A stretch of DNA of 64,000 nt from Zunongwangia sp. HGR-M22 (GCF_027594425.1 NZ_CP115159.1:1415001-1479000); one strand, 5' to 3'; shown: positions 40,332-50,524, counted from the stretch's first letter. Translations and numbers: made by a program. The notes: generated from the sequence alone by a model not told the origin.

Positions 40332-41504
40332 TTAGGCAATAGCTTTAAATTTCTTTTTTGAGATTTGCATGATTTCGTGAATATCATCATCCAAAACTTC
40401 TTTTTTCATATCTGCATAATTAAGAAATTCTGCGTAAACCGTGTCTAGTTCTAATTTTGTAAGATTATAACCTACTTTTTTAGCTCTATAAGCTAAAGCT
40501 GCCCGCCCGCTACGAGCTGTCAAAACAATAGCAGATTCGGTTACCCCAACATCTGCTGGATCAATAATTTCGTAAGTTTCACGATTTTTGATGAATCCGT
40601 CCTGATGTATTCCCGAGCTGTGTGCAAAAGCATTTGCACCAACAATTGCTTTATTTGGTTGTACAAACATTCCCATCTCTTTAGAAACCATCGTACTTAA
40701 TTCATACAATAGTTTAGGGTTGATGTCTGTATTTAAATTTAATGTAGGATGTTGGCGAAGAATCATTACAACTTCTTCTAAAGCCGTATTACCGGCACGT
40801 TCACCAATACCGTTAATGGTACATTCTATTTGGCGCGCTCCATTAGTTATTCCCGCAATGGCATTTGCTGTGGCCAAACCTAGATCGTTATGGCAATGGC
40901 AAGAGATAATTGCATTATCTATGCCTACTACATGATCTTTTAAATATTTGATTTTCTTACCATATTCTTCAGGAAGACAATATCCTGTAGTATCTGGAAT
41001 ATTTAAAACTGTTGCACCTGCGTTGACGACTTCCTGGCAGACCTGCGCCAAAAAATCATTATCTGTTCTACCTGCGTCTTCAGCATAAAATTCAACATCG
41101 TCTGCAAAATTTTTCGCATAGGAAACTGCATTTACAGCACGCTCGATAATTTGCTCTCTGGTTGCATTAAACTTATATTTAATATGCGATTCTGAAGTAC
41201 CAATACCCGTATGAATACGAGGTTTTTTTGCATATTTTAAAGCTTCAGCAGCCACCTCAATGTCTTTTTTTACAGCTCTGGTGAGTCCACAAACGGCAGC
41301 GTTTTTTGCAATTTTTGAAATTTCGGTAACCGATCTAAAATCACCAGGGCTAGAAACAGGAAAACCAGCCTCGATAACATCTACACCCAGTTCGTCCAGT
41401 TTTGCGGCAATCTTAACTTTCTGTTCTGTATTTAATTTACAGCCCGGAACTTGCTCTCCGTCTCTCAAAGTTGTGTCAAAAATTTCTACCTTTTCTGCGC
41501 TCAT
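40332..41504 (-). CDS. leuA: 2-isopropylmalate synthase lacking the regulatory domain
   Basis: A 390-residue TIM-barrel synthase that joins acetyl-CoA and 2-oxoisovalerate, first step of leucine synthesis. Motifs include [20 protein letters not shown] and [16 protein letters not shown], with [15 protein letters not shown]. The usual enzyme has 500-550 residues, ending in a leucine-binding regulatory domain; this protein stops after the linker subdomain, so it should be insensitive to leucine. A homocitrate or citramalate synthase is the main alternative; the leuCDB context favours leucine. First gene of the leu operon. Confidence 0.93.
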   Translation of the reverse strand: MSAEKVEIFDTTLRDGEQVPGCKLNTEQKVKIAAKLDELGVDVIEAGFPVSSPGDFRSVTEISKIAKNAAVCGLTRAVKKDIEVAAEALKYAKKPRIHTGIGTSESHIKYKFNATREQIIERAVNAVSYAKNFADDVEFYAEDAGRTDNDFLAQVCQEVVNAGATVLNIPDTTGYCLPEEYGKKIKYLKDHVVGIDNAIISCHCHNDLGLATANAIAGITNGARQIECTINGIGERAGNTALEEVVMILRQHPTLNLNTDINPKLLYELSTMVSKEMGMFVQPNKAIVGANAFAHSSGIHQDGFIKNRETYEIIDPADVGVTESAIVLTARSGRAALAYRAKKVGYNLTKLELDTVYAEFLNYADMKKEVLDDDIHEIMQISKKKFKAIA

Positions 41505-41612
41505 AAGAGTTTTTTTTTGCTTTATCTTTAACTAAAGTATTATAAAGCATATTGCTTTACTATCGGGCAGTGTAAAGTGTTACGATAATTAAATCAGTTA
41601 TATTTCTTTAAT

Positions 41613-43196
41613 ATGTCTGATTATCAGTTAATTAAAAACTATCTTGTTACAATGACTAACGATTTAACGGATAACCTTTTTTCTTTAATTAAATCATTAT
41701 CTCCTTCGGAAAAGCGCCAGTTTTCGCTGTATGTAGGAAGAATTGGAGTAAATTCTGATAGCAAATTTTTGAACCTTTTTAAGGTTTTATCAAAACAGAA
41801 GAAATATGACGAAGAATTTGTGCTTAAAAATACCAATATCAGTAAGCAGCAATTGTCGAATATTAAAGCGCACTTATATAAGCAAATTTTAATTAGTTTA
41901 CGCTTAAATCCCGCCCACCAAAGTATACCAATTCAGATTCGAGAACAATTAGATTTTGCTATTATTTTATATAGAAAAGGTCTTTATAAGCAAAGTTTGA
42001 AACTTTTGGATAAAACAAAAGCTACGGCTTTGGCCTATGAAGAAAAAAATCTTGCCTATGAGATTTTAGAATTAGAAAAGATTATAGAATCACAATACAT
42101 TACACGTAGTATTGAAAATAGGGCCGAAACCTTAATAAAACAAACGGAAGAGCTTACGCGCCTAAGTGAAATCTCCAGTAAATTATCAAATCTGTCCCTT
42201 CAGTTATATGGTATTTTTTTAAAAATGGGATATGCACGTACTGAAGAGGAGGCCGAAGCAATTCGGCATTATTTTGATACAAATTTACCCGATTATAAAT
42301 TTTCAGATTTAGGGTTTAAAGAGAAATTATGGTTATATCAGACGCATTTATGGTTCAGTTTTATTACACAAAATTTTTTAAACGCGTTTAAATATTCCTC
42401 TAAATGGATAGATTTATTTAATGATAATGAACATTTAATACCGGTGCATCCGGTCTTCTATTTAAAAGGGAATCATTATTTATTAGAATCTCTGTTCTAT
42501 TTAAACCATACCACAACTTTCGAGAAAGTATTACATCGTTTTGAGGATACACTGAAAAATCCTAAAATCCCTGATGATGATAATATTGCCTCGTTGTCCT
42601 TTCTATATTTATATGAAAATAAGCTGAATCTTAAGTTTATGAAAGGAGAGTTTGATGGCGGCGAAAACTTAGTCGAAAAAATAGAACAAAAAATTAAGCG
42701 ATATAAAGGCAAAATCGATGAACATCATATCATGGTGTTTTATTACAAAATAGCGTCCTTATACTTTGGAAGTGGAAACAATAAAAAATGCATCGAATAC
42801 TTGCGAAAAATTATATATAATAAATCTCTAGAGATGCGTGAAGATTTGATGTGTTTCTCCAGAATTTTAAGTTTAGTTGCCCATTACGAAGCCGGGATGG
42901 ATTACCATTTAGAACGATTAATTAAAACGACCTATAAGTTTTTGATCAAAATGAACGATTTGCATGAGGTGCAAAAAGAAATGATCAAATTTCTAAGAAA
43001 TCTGCCAGATGTTAGTCCGCTTGATATTAAAAATGAATTTAAAAAACTTCACGCTACGTTAAAGCAATACGAAGATCATCCATTTGAGCGTCGTGCTTTT
43101 TTATATTTAGACATTATCTCTTGGCTGGAAAGTAAAATTGAAAATCGCCCGGTAGCCGATATAATTAAAGAAAAGGTAAATGAATATGCACGCTAA
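41613..43196 (+). CDS. Helical repeat protein, conserved in flavobacteria, function unknown
   Basis: A 527-residue protein with no signal peptide. Residues about 20-80 (LFSLIKSLSPSEKRQFSLYV onward) and the rest are predicted helical, in paired-helix units resembling TPR or HEAT repeats. I recognise it as a conserved hypothetical protein of Flavobacteriia, but no function is known to me. The ATG at 41652 (MTNDLTDN) is an alternative start, 13 codons in, that would shorten only a poorly conserved leader. It is divergent from leuA and ends 5 bp before the EamA gene. Confidence 0.7.
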   Translation: MSDYQLIKNYLVTMTNDLTDNLFSLIKSLSPSEKRQFSLYVGRIGVNSDSKFLNLFKVLSKQKKYDEEFVLKNTNISKQQLSNIKAHLYKQILISLRLNPAHQSIPIQIREQLDFAIILYRKGLYKQSLKLLDKTKATALAYEEKNLAYEILELEKIIESQYITRSIENRAETLIKQTEELTRLSEISSKLSNLSLQLYGIFLKMGYARTEEEAEAIRHYFDTNLPDYKFSDLGFKEKLWLYQTHLWFSFITQNFLNAFKYSSKWIDLFNDNEHLIPVHPVFYLKGNHYLLESLFYLNHTTTFEKVLHRFEDTLKNPKIPDDDNIASLSFLYLYENKLNLKFMKGEFDGGENLVEKIEQKIKRYKGKIDEHHIMVFYYKIASLYFGSGNNKKCIEYLRKIIYNKSLEMREDLMCFSRILSLVAHYEAGMDYHLERLIKTTYKFLIKMNDLHEVQKEMIKFLRNLPDVSPLDIKNEFKKLHATLKQYEDHPFERRAFLYLDIISWLESKIENRPVADIIKEKVNEYAR

Positions 43197-43201
43197 AATG
43201 A

Positions 43202-44074
43202 TTGAATTTGGTTGAAAAAAAAGCCGACTTAAAACATATTCTTCAGCTTAATCTCGCGGTCATCATTATAAGCACCTCGGGTACGCTTGGAAGATATATC
43301 GAGCTAAGCCCATTCTTAATCATTTTTCTGCGATCATTTATTGCGATTTGCGCGCTTGTAATATTCTGTAAGATTAGAGGTTTTAAGCTCAGTTTTTCTA
43401 ACAAGAAGGATTTATTAAAGGTTCTTTTCGCCGGCGTTTTAATGTGTATTCACTGGCTTACCTACTTTCAATCTTTAAAATTATCCAGCGTAGCCATTGG
43501 TATGCTATCTATTTATACTTACCCGGTAATAACAACCTTTTTAGAACCGCTCATCAGGAAAACAAGTTTTAGTAAAATACACTTGATTTTAGGAATTCTG
43601 GTTTTATTGGGGGTGTATTTTTTAGTTCCCGAATTTAGTCTCGATAATCAACAAACCATTGCGGTCTGTTTTGGCGTAGGTTCAGCATTTTTCTATTCTA
43701 TTCGGAATATTTTAATGAAGCAGGAATCGGCTAAATATAATGGTTCAGTTTTGATGTTATACCAAATGTTTGTGGTAAGTACATTACTTATTCCGGTTCT
43801 GTTTATTTTTGATTTATCTAATGTACCTTCTCAAATTGCACCGGTTTTAGCCTTGGGCTTATTAACAACATCAGTAGGACATACATTACTGGTAAGCAGT
43901 TTTAAATATTTTTCGGCCACCACAGCGAGTATTATTAGTAGCGCGCAGCCTATCTACGGAATTTTGCTTGGTTATTTTTTACTGAATGAAATTCCTGCCA
44001 CCAATACAATAATCGGTGGTTTTTTGATCGCTACTGCCGTTTTTACTGAAATTTTTAGAAGTTTTAAAAAGTAG
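43202..44074 (+). CDS. EamA family (DMT) membrane transporter
   Basis: A 290-residue protein with ten hydrophobic segments in two EamA repeats (about 15-140 and 150-288; the first includes HWLTYFQSLKLSSVAIGMLS and the second FFYSIRNILMK...). These are drug/metabolite exporters; the substrate is unknown. The start is a TTG at 43202, another TTG at 43208 is possible; the ATG at 43198 is in another frame and ends after five codons. It probably follows the helical-repeat gene in one transcript and is convergent with the GH15 gene (17 bp). Confidence 0.85.
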   Translation: MNLVEKKADLKHILQLNLAVIIISTSGTLGRYIELSPFLIIFLRSFIAICALVIFCKIRGFKLSFSNKKDLLKVLFAGVLMCIHWLTYFQSLKLSSVAIGMLSIYTYPVITTFLEPLIRKTSFSKIHLILGILVLLGVYFLVPEFSLDNQQTIAVCFGVGSAFFYSIRNILMKQESAKYNGSVLMLYQMFVVSTLLIPVLFIFDLSNVPSQIAPVLALGLLTTSVGHTLLVSSFKYFSATTASIISSAQPIYGILLGYFLLNEIPATNTIIGGFLIATAVFTEIFRSFKK

Positions 44075-44090
44075 CTGAAATTATAGAATA

Positions 44091-45893
44091 TTAAGCATTA
44101 TTCTTTCTGTCCATTTTTTTGTTGAGTTCTAAGCAGGCATTAATAAGTGCCAAATGAGTTAAAGCCTGCGGAAAGTTGCCCACCTGCTCACCACTTTTAC
44201 TAATTTGCTCGCTAAATAATCTAAGGGAATTTCCGTAGCCTAAGATTCGTGAAAAATTTTCAGCAGCTTCATCTACGTGATCCATAAGTGCCAGGCATTC
44301 AATATACCAAAATGAACACATGGTAAAGGTTCCTTCTTCGCCCTCTAGACCATCTGTTTCGGTTTCAGCGGCTCTATAACGGTAAATTAAAACATCATAT
44401 TTTAATTCTCGTTCAACAGCTTCAAGAGTTTTTTTCCATTTTTCATCATGTTTGTCAATAAAGTGAAGAATAGGCATTAACATGACCGAGGCATCAATTT
44501 CATCGGTTTCACTATGTTGTACAAAAGCTTCTTTTTTTTCATTCCAAAAATCAGAATAGATACTGTCTTTAATTGCTGTTCTTACCTTTTCCCATTTTTC
44601 CTTTGGATAATCTAAATCATTATTCTCAGCGAGTTTTATGCCGCGGTCTAATGCAATCCAGCAGGTTAAGCGAGAATGTAAAAATTCTTTCTTGTCCCCT
44701 CTAATTTCCCAAATGCCGCGATCTTTATCTTTCCAGTGGTCACAAACATATTCTACATATCGTTTAATATTTTTCCAGAAACTCTTTTTAATGCTACCAT
44801 CATGTAGATTGTAAACATATACAGCATCTATAAGTTCTCCATAAATATCAAGTTGTTTTTGATTTTTCGCATCGTTCCCCACACGAACAGGTTTACTGTT
44901 TTTATAACCATTAAAATGTTCTAATGTAGTTTCATCGGGCGGCGTTTTACCGTCGTAAGTATAAACCAAATCCATTTTTTCCTGAAAACAATATTTTTCT
45001 ACCCATTTAAAAAATGCACTGGCTTCTTCTTTAAAACCAAGTTTCATAAAAGCATACATGGCAAAAGCTGCATCTCTAATCCAGGTATAGCGATGATCCC
45101 AATTGCGCTCGCCACCTATCTTTTCGGGTAATCCAAAGGTTGGAGCCGCAATAATACTTCCTTCTTTATGAGAGGTAAGGAGTTTTAAAGTTATAGCAGA
45201 TCTTATTATTGTTTCTATCCACCTGCCTTTATAGGTAGTTTTGCTAATCCACTTTTTCCAGTAATCTTGACTTTCCCAATGATACTGCTCACCAAATGAA
45301 GGCATACTTTCTTTGTTTTCTTCTGAAAGATGAAAATCTGTTAAAATAAAATAGCAGGATTCTTTTTCATCTAATTTGAATTCAGAATACGCATCATCAC
45401 GAGAAATATATAAATCCCGACAACTATTCAGACAAAGAAATTTATCATCATCTGTAGTGAAAGTGATTTCATTCTGGTGCTGCTTAGCGGTGTGTCTTGC
45501 CTTCGCATTATCAAATCTGGGTTTGCATTTAACTCTGAAGGAGATGTTGCCATGATTAGAGGATACTTTTCGTAATAATTTAAATTTATGGTCTTTTTCA
45601 TCTATAACCATCGTGTCAGAAATTTCTCCAACGCCTTTTTCAGAAGTAAAACGGGTAATTAAAGTTGCTGTATCGGTTATATAGAATTGTGTATACTTTA
45701 AGTTTTCTATGAGTGGTTCTATAGAAAAACAACCGCCTTTATCTCCGTCTAGAATTGTAGCAAAAACACTAGGAGAATCAAAATTGGGAAAACACATAAA
45801 ATCAATATCGCCTTGTTGCGATACCAATGCTGTGGTTTGTAAGTTTCCTATAAAGCCGTAATTATTTATTTTTGTAAATCTATTTTTTATCAT
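44091..45893 (-). CDS. GH15 glucoamylase or trehalase-like enzyme
   Basis: A 600-residue cytoplasmic enzyme (no signal peptide). An N-terminal beta domain (about 1-220; NYGFIGNLQTTALVSQQGDI) precedes an (alpha/alpha)6 barrel. The barrel has WDHRYTWIRDAAFAMYAFMKL, GIWEIRGDKKEFLHSRL with the likely general acid Glu, and EEGTFTMCSFWYIECLALM with the likely base Glu. GH15 members of this length are glucoamylases or trehalases; which one is not decided by the sequence. It is convergent with the EamA gene and has a 323-bp upstream gap shared with the zinc peptidase. Confidence 0.9.
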   Translation of the reverse strand: MIKNRFTKINNYGFIGNLQTTALVSQQGDIDFMCFPNFDSPSVFATILDGDKGGCFSIEPLIENLKYTQFYITDTATLITRFTSEKGVGEISDTMVIDEKDHKFKLLRKVSSNHGNISFRVKCKPRFDNAKARHTAKQHQNEITFTTDDDKFLCLNSCRDLYISRDDAYSEFKLDEKESCYFILTDFHLSEENKESMPSFGEQYHWESQDYWKKWISKTTYKGRWIETIIRSAITLKLLTSHKEGSIIAAPTFGLPEKIGGERNWDHRYTWIRDAAFAMYAFMKLGFKEEASAFFKWVEKYCFQEKMDLVYTYDGKTPPDETTLEHFNGYKNSKPVRVGNDAKNQKQLDIYGELIDAVYVYNLHDGSIKKSFWKNIKRYVEYVCDHWKDKDRGIWEIRGDKKEFLHSRLTCWIALDRGIKLAENNDLDYPKEKWEKVRTAIKDSIYSDFWNEKKEAFVQHSETDEIDASVMLMPILHFIDKHDEKWKKTLEAVERELKYDVLIYRYRAAETETDGLEGEEGTFTMCSFWYIECLALMDHVDEAAENFSRILGYGNSLRLFSEQISKSGEQVGNFPQALTHLALINACLELNKKMDRKNNA

Positions 45894-46216
45894 TCTATTT
45901 TATAGTCAGAAGGAAATTTTCAACTCAATATTTTCATTTTTATTAATTATTTAATTGATCAAAAATCTCTTATTGAATTATAGTATTTCATTTGTATCAC
46001 AAAATAGATTATCAAGAACAGACCTTCAAATTATTGGCATAGCATTGGCAAATAATTAATACTTTATTTAAGTATTACAGATACTTTACAATTTTAATTC
46101 ACTTTAGATCTTATATCGATTGATAGAACCGATACGATAATTTCACAAATTTTTAATTCTTTTATTATCGTAGTAAGCCTCTGAAATTCATAATATAGCG
46201 TTTCTAAAACTAGGTT
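45894..46216. other. 323-bp divergent gap between the GH15 and zinc peptidase genes
   Basis: AT-rich with no gene. It contains the sigma-54-like sequence at 46034-46050. No TAnnTTTG box with spaced TTG was found on either strand. Confidence 0.5.
46034..46050 (+). promoter_or_regulatory. Sigma-54-like promoter, upstream of the zinc peptidase
   Basis: TTGGCATAGCATTGGCA has the -24 TGGCA and the -12 GC at the correct spacing for RpoN (consensus TGGCAC-N5-TTGC), with one change at -12 (TGGC for TTGC). It is also a direct repeat of ATTGGCA, so a different operator is possible. Start codon 167 bp downstream. Confidence 0.35.
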
Positions 46217-47059
46217 ATGAAATGGAAAGATAGGAGACAAAGTTCTAATGTTGACGATCGCAGAGGAATGTCGACAAAAGGCAAAACGATTGCCGGCGGA
46301 GGTATCGTTGCAGTTATTGTAATAGCGCTTCAATTATTTACAGGAGTAGATCTTAGCCAAATAATATCTGAAGAACCATCGAGCGTTGCAACTGAAAAAG
46401 CTCGAGAGCTTTCTGAAACTGAAATAGAGGAGGGAGAATTTGCAGCCACCATATTAGCAGATACCGAAGATATTTGGACTTCCATTTTTTCAAAAAATGA
46501 AATGACTTACCCAAAACCAGGGATGGTGTTGTTTGATGATGCTGTAAATTCTGGATGTGGTAGAGCTTCTGCCGCGATGGGTCCGTTTTATTGCCCTGCA
46601 GATCAAAAGTTATATTTGGATCTTCGCTTCTTTGACGAATTGCATAATAAATTTGGCGCAGAAAAAGGTGATTTTGCTACTGCCTATGTTATTGCACACG
46701 AGGTAGGACATCATATACAAACCGTTTTAGGAACTTCTCAAAAAGTTAGACAATTACAGCAAAGTAAACCTCAAGATCAGGCAAATGAACTTTCTGTTGC
46801 CTTAGAACTTCAAGCCGATTTCTACGCAGGAGTTTGGGCCAATCATAATCAAGAATATCTTCAAGAAGGCGATATTCAGGAGGCATTAAGTGCAGCAAAC
46901 GCGGTAGGAGATGATGCTATCCAGCGTCGTATAAACGGAACTGTAAATCCAGATTCTTTTACTCACGGAACCTCTGCTCAAAGAATGGAGTGGTTTATGA
47001 AAGGTTACCGTAGCGGGGATATTAGTAAAGGAAATACATTTCAGGCACTTTTAAATTAG
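46217..47059 (+). CDS. Neutral zinc metallopeptidase (YpfJ family)
   Basis: A 280-residue membrane-anchored protein. A short basic head (MKWKDRRQSSNVDDRRG) precedes one transmembrane helix (about 22-40, TIAGGGIVAVIVIALQL). The extracytoplasmic domain has the zinc motif HEVGHH (His161, Glu162, His165) in IAHEVGHHIQTVLG, and a downstream ELQADFYAGVW supplies the third ligand. Its target is unknown. Its stop TAG (47057-47059) overlaps the stop of the convergent pseudouridine synthase gene. Confidence 0.9.
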   Translation: MKWKDRRQSSNVDDRRGMSTKGKTIAGGGIVAVIVIALQLFTGVDLSQIISEEPSSVATEKARELSETEIEEGEFAATILADTEDIWTSIFSKNEMTYPKPGMVLFDDAVNSGCGRASAAMGPFYCPADQKLYLDLRFFDELHNKFGAEKGDFATAYVIAHEVGHHIQTVLGTSQKVRQLQQSKPQDQANELSVALELQADFYAGVWANHNQEYLQEGDIQEALSAANAVGDDAIQRRINGTVNPDSFTHGTSAQRMEWFMKGYRSGDISKGNTFQALLN

Positions 47060-47754
47060 GTGCAGGCTTGCCAAAGCGGTTCGTTCGGGACTTCAGCAAT
47101 TATTCTTATAGGCTCCTTTTTTACCGGATGGATAAATTCTAATTTACGAGCATGTAAATGAATTCCCGCATCTTTATTACTGCGATCAAAACCATATTTT
47201 AAATCTCCTTTTATAGGGCATCCAATAGCTGAAAGCTGACTACGAATCTGGTGATGTCTCCCGGTTTGTAAATCGATTTCCAACAAAAAATAATTGTTCA
47301 ATTCTTTCAAAATTCGATATTCTAGGATCGCTTTTTTACTTTCTGGAACTTCTTTTTTATGCGCGAAAGATTTGTTTTGCTTTGGATTGCGTTTTAAATA
47401 ATGTATCAAAATATCATTATCCTTTGGTGGTCTGTTTTTTACTACCGCCCAATAGGTTTTTTTAGCGTCTTTTTCCTGAAATAATTTGTTTAATCTCGGA
47501 AGTGCTTTAGAAGTCTTTGAAAATAAAACAATACCGCTAGTTGGGCGGTCCAAACGATGTACCACACCCAAATACACATTCCCCGGTTTATTATACTTTT
47601 CTTTAATGTAGGACTTTACAACATCACTTAAGGGCTTATCACCGGTTTTATCGCCCTGTACAATATCACCAACGCGTTTATTCACGATGATTATATGATT
47701 ATCCTCGTGTAGTATTTGTAAATTATTTTTATTAGAAAGTAATTTTTCTGGCAA
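47056..47754 (-). CDS. RluA family RNA pseudouridine synthase
   Basis: A 232-residue enzyme that isomerises uridine in rRNA or tRNA. The catalytic Asp is in VVHRLDRPTSGIVLFSKT, followed by LDLQTGRHHQIRSQLSAIGCPI (here EIDLQTGRHHQIR). It lacks an S4 domain, as in the shorter RluA/TruC group. The start shown is a TTG at 47754, about 15 residues before the usual first strand (LQILHEDNHIIIVNK); a later start cannot be excluded. Target site unknown. Confidence 0.9.
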   Translation of the reverse strand: MPEKLLSNKNNLQILHEDNHIIIVNKRVGDIVQGDKTGDKPLSDVVKSYIKEKYNKPGNVYLGVVHRLDRPTSGIVLFSKTSKALPRLNKLFQEKDAKKTYWAVVKNRPPKDNDILIHYLKRNPKQNKSFAHKKEVPESKKAILEYRILKELNNYFLLEIDLQTGRHHQIRSQLSAIGCPIKGDLKYGFDRSNKDAGIHLHARKLEFIHPVKKEPIRIIAEVPNEPLWQACT

Positions 47755-47844
47755 AATAGAAATATTAAAATGGAATTATTAATTTTTAGTAAAATACCTC
47801 AGCGCAAGCCATAAGGCATTTATCAAAAAATCATTTATTATTTC

Positions 47845-47856
47845 GAGGCGAGCCTC
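47845..47856. repeat. Short GC-rich inverted repeat
   Basis: GAGGC (47845-47849) and GCCTC (47852-47856) in the AT-rich gap between the pseudouridine synthase and cupin genes; possibly a terminator or a remnant of a palindromic element. Confidence 0.3.
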
Positions 47857-47873
47857 TGAGCATTTAATCTCGA

Positions 47874-48374
47874 TTATCGAGTAAATTCAGCGATTATTTT
47901 ATCATGCTGCGGAAATTCTGTGGTAAGATTATTTCTTTCTGCTAATGTGAAATCTTCAAAATCAAATCCCGGTGCCACTGTGCAACCCACAAAAGAAAAA
48001 TGATCTGGCTGAATAACCTTTGCTGCAAACCAGTAATTTCTAGGCACTACAAATTGAGGTTTTTCGTTCTTATCCAGATCTCTCCCAATTTTTATTTCTG
48101 AAAGCTCTCCGGAAGGTGAAATCATATATAAAAGTAGAGGAGAGCCGTCATAAAAATGCCAGATCTCCTCTTGATTTATTTTATGAAATGCTGAAAAATT
48201 TTCTGAAGTGAGTAAAAAATAAATACTGGTAGAATAGTTGCGTTCTGTTTTAAAAGCTTCAGGTAATGCCTCCGCCTTGATAACATCGTCGCTTCGATAA
48301 ACTTCTTTAAAGTAACCACCTTCAGGATGCGATTGTAGCTTCAGTTTTTCAATAATTGCTTCCGCATTATTCAT
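47874..48374 (-). CDS. Cupin domain protein, DUF985 family
   Basis: A 166-residue single-domain cupin. Typical blocks are LKLQSHPEGGYFKEVYRSDD, TSIYFLLTSENFSAFHKINQ and EEIWHFYDGSPLLLYMI, with a C-terminal VGCTVAPGFDFEDFTLAERN. The family is widespread, probably sugar-binding or isomerase-like, without a firm role. It starts 24 bp after panB on the same strand, so it may be cotranscribed. Confidence 0.88.
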   Translation of the reverse strand: MNNAEAIIEKLKLQSHPEGGYFKEVYRSDDVIKAEALPEAFKTERNYSTSIYFLLTSENFSAFHKINQEEIWHFYDGSPLLLYMISPSGELSEIKIGRDLDKNEKPQFVVPRNYWFAAKVIQPDHFSFVGCTVAPGFDFEDFTLAERNNLTTEFPQHDKIIAEFTR

Positions 48375-48398
48375 TCAGCAAAAATATTTTTAGAAAAA

Positions 48399-49217
48399 TT
48401 AATATTGTTCATCTTCCGAAGGAAAATCACCACTTTTTACATCTTCAGCATAGCGTTGGAACGCCCCTGTCATTTCAGTATAAAGATCTAAGTATCTTCT
48501 TAAGAATCTAGGATTAAATTCTTTGGTCATTCCCAGCATATCGTGAACCACCAACACCTGGCCGTCACAACCGTTACCTGCACCAATTCCTATAACAGGA
48601 ATACTTACACTTTCAGCAACCTCCTTCGCTAATTTTGCCGGTACTTTTTCTAAAACTACAGCAAAACATCCTAATCTTTCTAAAAGTTTAGCATCAGATT
48701 TTAGTTTTTCAGCTTCTTCTTCGTCTTTTGCTCTAACCGTATAGGTTCCGAATTTATAAATAGATTGCGGAGTTAATCCCAAATGGCCCATCACCGGAAT
48801 ACCAGCATGTAAGATTCGTTTAATTGACTCTTTAATTTCTTTGCCACCTTCAAGTTTAATGGCATGTGCGCCGCTTTCTTTCATAATTCTTATGGAAGAT
48901 CTCAAAGCTTCCTTAGGATCACTTTGGTAGGTTCCAAAAGGTAGATCGACTACTACCAAAGAACGGTTAATAGCGTTTACCACACTCGTCGCGTGATAGA
49001 TCATATGATCTAGCGTCATTGGGAGCGTAGTTTCATATCCAGCCATTACGTTACTGGCTGAATCGCCAACAAGGATCACATCGATCCCGGCGCCATCCAT
49101 GATTTTAGCCATTGAATAATCGTAAGCAGTTAACATAGAGATTTTTTCTCCACGTTTTTTCATGTCAACTAAAGACTTTACAGTAATTCTTTTATATTCT
49201 TTTTTAGCAACAGACAT
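48399..49217 (-). CDS. panB: 3-methyl-2-oxobutanoate hydroxymethyltransferase
   Basis: A 272-residue TIM-barrel enzyme that adds a hydroxymethyl group from methylene-tetrahydrofolate to 2-oxoisovalerate, first step of pantothenate synthesis. Motifs are [40 protein letters not shown] and [16 protein letters not shown]. Its substrate is the product of IlvD in the same window. panC and panD are not nearby. Confidence 0.96.
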   Translation of the reverse strand: MSVAKKEYKRITVKSLVDMKKRGEKISMLTAYDYSMAKIMDGAGIDVILVGDSASNVMAGYETTLPMTLDHMIYHATSVVNAINRSLVVVDLPFGTYQSDPKEALRSSIRIMKESGAHAIKLEGGKEIKESIKRILHAGIPVMGHLGLTPQSIYKFGTYTVRAKDEEEAEKLKSDAKLLERLGCFAVVLEKVPAKLAKEVAESVSIPVIGIGAGNGCDGQVLVVHDMLGMTKEFNPRFLRRYLDLYTEMTGAFQRYAEDVKSGDFPSEDEQY

Positions 49218-49519
49218 TAATTTAAATTTTGGTATGCGTAAAAATAAGGTTTTAATGAGAGACTAATTAAGATTCCCTCAAGAAATTGGGGATTCTTTAG
49301 TTTTATAATTTTCGAATTGAGATTTTAGAAATGCTTTTTTCAGCCCAATTTATTTTTTTAGTACTGTTTCTAGATTTTAACTAGTTTACTTTTAGAACAT
49401 AATCATTATTCCAATTTTATGAGAGTATATTTTTTTATTCAAATTTTTATGGTTGAATTAAAATAGCCAAAAAAGCCATCAATAAAGATGGCTTAAATAT
49501 TGTATTTTGAAGCTTATTG
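49218..49519. other. 302-bp gap between panB and the alcohol dehydrogenase gene
   Basis: AT-rich; it holds the terminator at 49473-49494 near the alcohol dehydrogenase gene. I saw no gene and no clear promoter for panB. Confidence 0.5.
49473..49494 (-). terminator. Terminator of the alcohol dehydrogenase gene
   Basis: AAGCCATC (49473-49480) and GATGGCTT (49487-49494) pair with a 6-nt loop; on the minus strand a run of T follows. Confidence 0.8.
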
Positions 49520-50524
49520 TTATGGCTTTAAAACCACTCTAAAACGAGCTTTATTATCCATCATCCTTTTATAGGCTTCTTTAACATCAGAAAGAGGGTA
49601 TTCTTCAATCATTGGTTTCGTTCCGCTTAGCGCACTAAATTTTAAAGTATCTTCACTGTCCATAGCAGTTCCACTGGCCCATCCTGCAACTGAATTTTTG
49701 CCCATAATTAATTGCATTGGTGAAACTTCTACAGGCTCGCCGGTAGCACCTACAATTAGCAATTTTCCGTTGGGACCTAATCCATCAACCACACTACTTA
49801 TGGCTTTACTGTTTGGTGCTGTTGCCAAAATTAGTTTTGCCCCACCAAGTTTCTTAAGTTCTTCTACGGTATCTTGTTCTTTAGCATTAATAAAATGGTG
49901 CGCACCAAGATCTGAAGCTAAAGATTTTTTATCATCGCTGGTGGAAATCGCTACGGTACGCATTCCCATTTTTGAAGCATACTGAACGGCTAAATGGCCT
50001 AAACCACCGATTCCCTGAATAGCGACAACATCACCCGGTGTGATTCCTGAATTTCGCAAAGCGTTAAAAACGGTAATCCCTGCGCAAAGTAGCGGAGCAG
50101 CTTCTGCTGAAGATAATTCGTCTGGAATACTCGCAATAGCTTCTTGCGGTGCCGTCATAAATTCAGCATAACCGCCATCGTAAGAGATTCCGCTAATTTT
50201 TGCATTCTCGCAATTAATAAAATCACCACGGCGACAAGGCTCACATTCAAAGCAGTGACCACCATGCCAGCCAACTCCAACTCGCTGTCCTTTTTTCCAT
50301 TGCGAAACACGATCACCAACGCTTTCTACAATACCAACAATTTCGTGACCCGGTATTCTTGGATAATCGATAGGCATTATACCCTCTTTTGTAATAGCAT
50401 CGCTATGGCAAATTCCGCAAGCTTCAATCTTGATTAATATTTCATTTTCTTTAGGAGATGGTTTTTCGACATCTACATATTGGAAATCACCACCTTTTTC
50501 TTTTACTTGTACAGCTTTCATCAT
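49520..50524 (-). CDS. Zinc-dependent alcohol dehydrogenase (AdhA-like)
   Basis: A 334-residue MDR-family enzyme. Catalytic zinc ligands are in CGICHSDAI and GHEIVGIVESVG, and structural zinc cysteines in HCFECEPCRRGDFINC. The NAD site is VVAIQGIGGLGHLAVQYASK. It oxidises primary or secondary alcohols, or reduces aldehydes; the physiological substrate is not visible. Two ATGs (50524, 50521) could start it. Single gene with its own terminator. Confidence 0.93.
   Translation of the reverse strand: MMKAVQVKEKGGDFQYVDVEKPSPKENEILIKIEACGICHSDAITKEGIMPIDYPRIPGHEIVGIVESVGDRVSQWKKGQRVGVGWHGGHCFECEPCRRGDFINCENAKISGISYDGGYAEFMTAPQEAIASIPDELSSAEAAPLLCAGITVFNALRNSGITPGDVVAIQGIGGLGHLAVQYASKMGMRTVAISTSDDKKSLASDLGAHHFINAKEQDTVEELKKLGGAKLILATAPNSKAISSVVDGLGPNGKLLIVGATGEPVEVSPMQLIMGKNSVAGWASGTAMDSEDTLKFSALSGTKPMIEEYPLSDVKEAYKRMMDNKARFRVVLKP

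Noticed and set aside
43198-43215. ATG at 43198 as start of the EamA gene
   Set aside because: Different frame; it ends after five codons. The TTG at 43202 is the only reasonable start.
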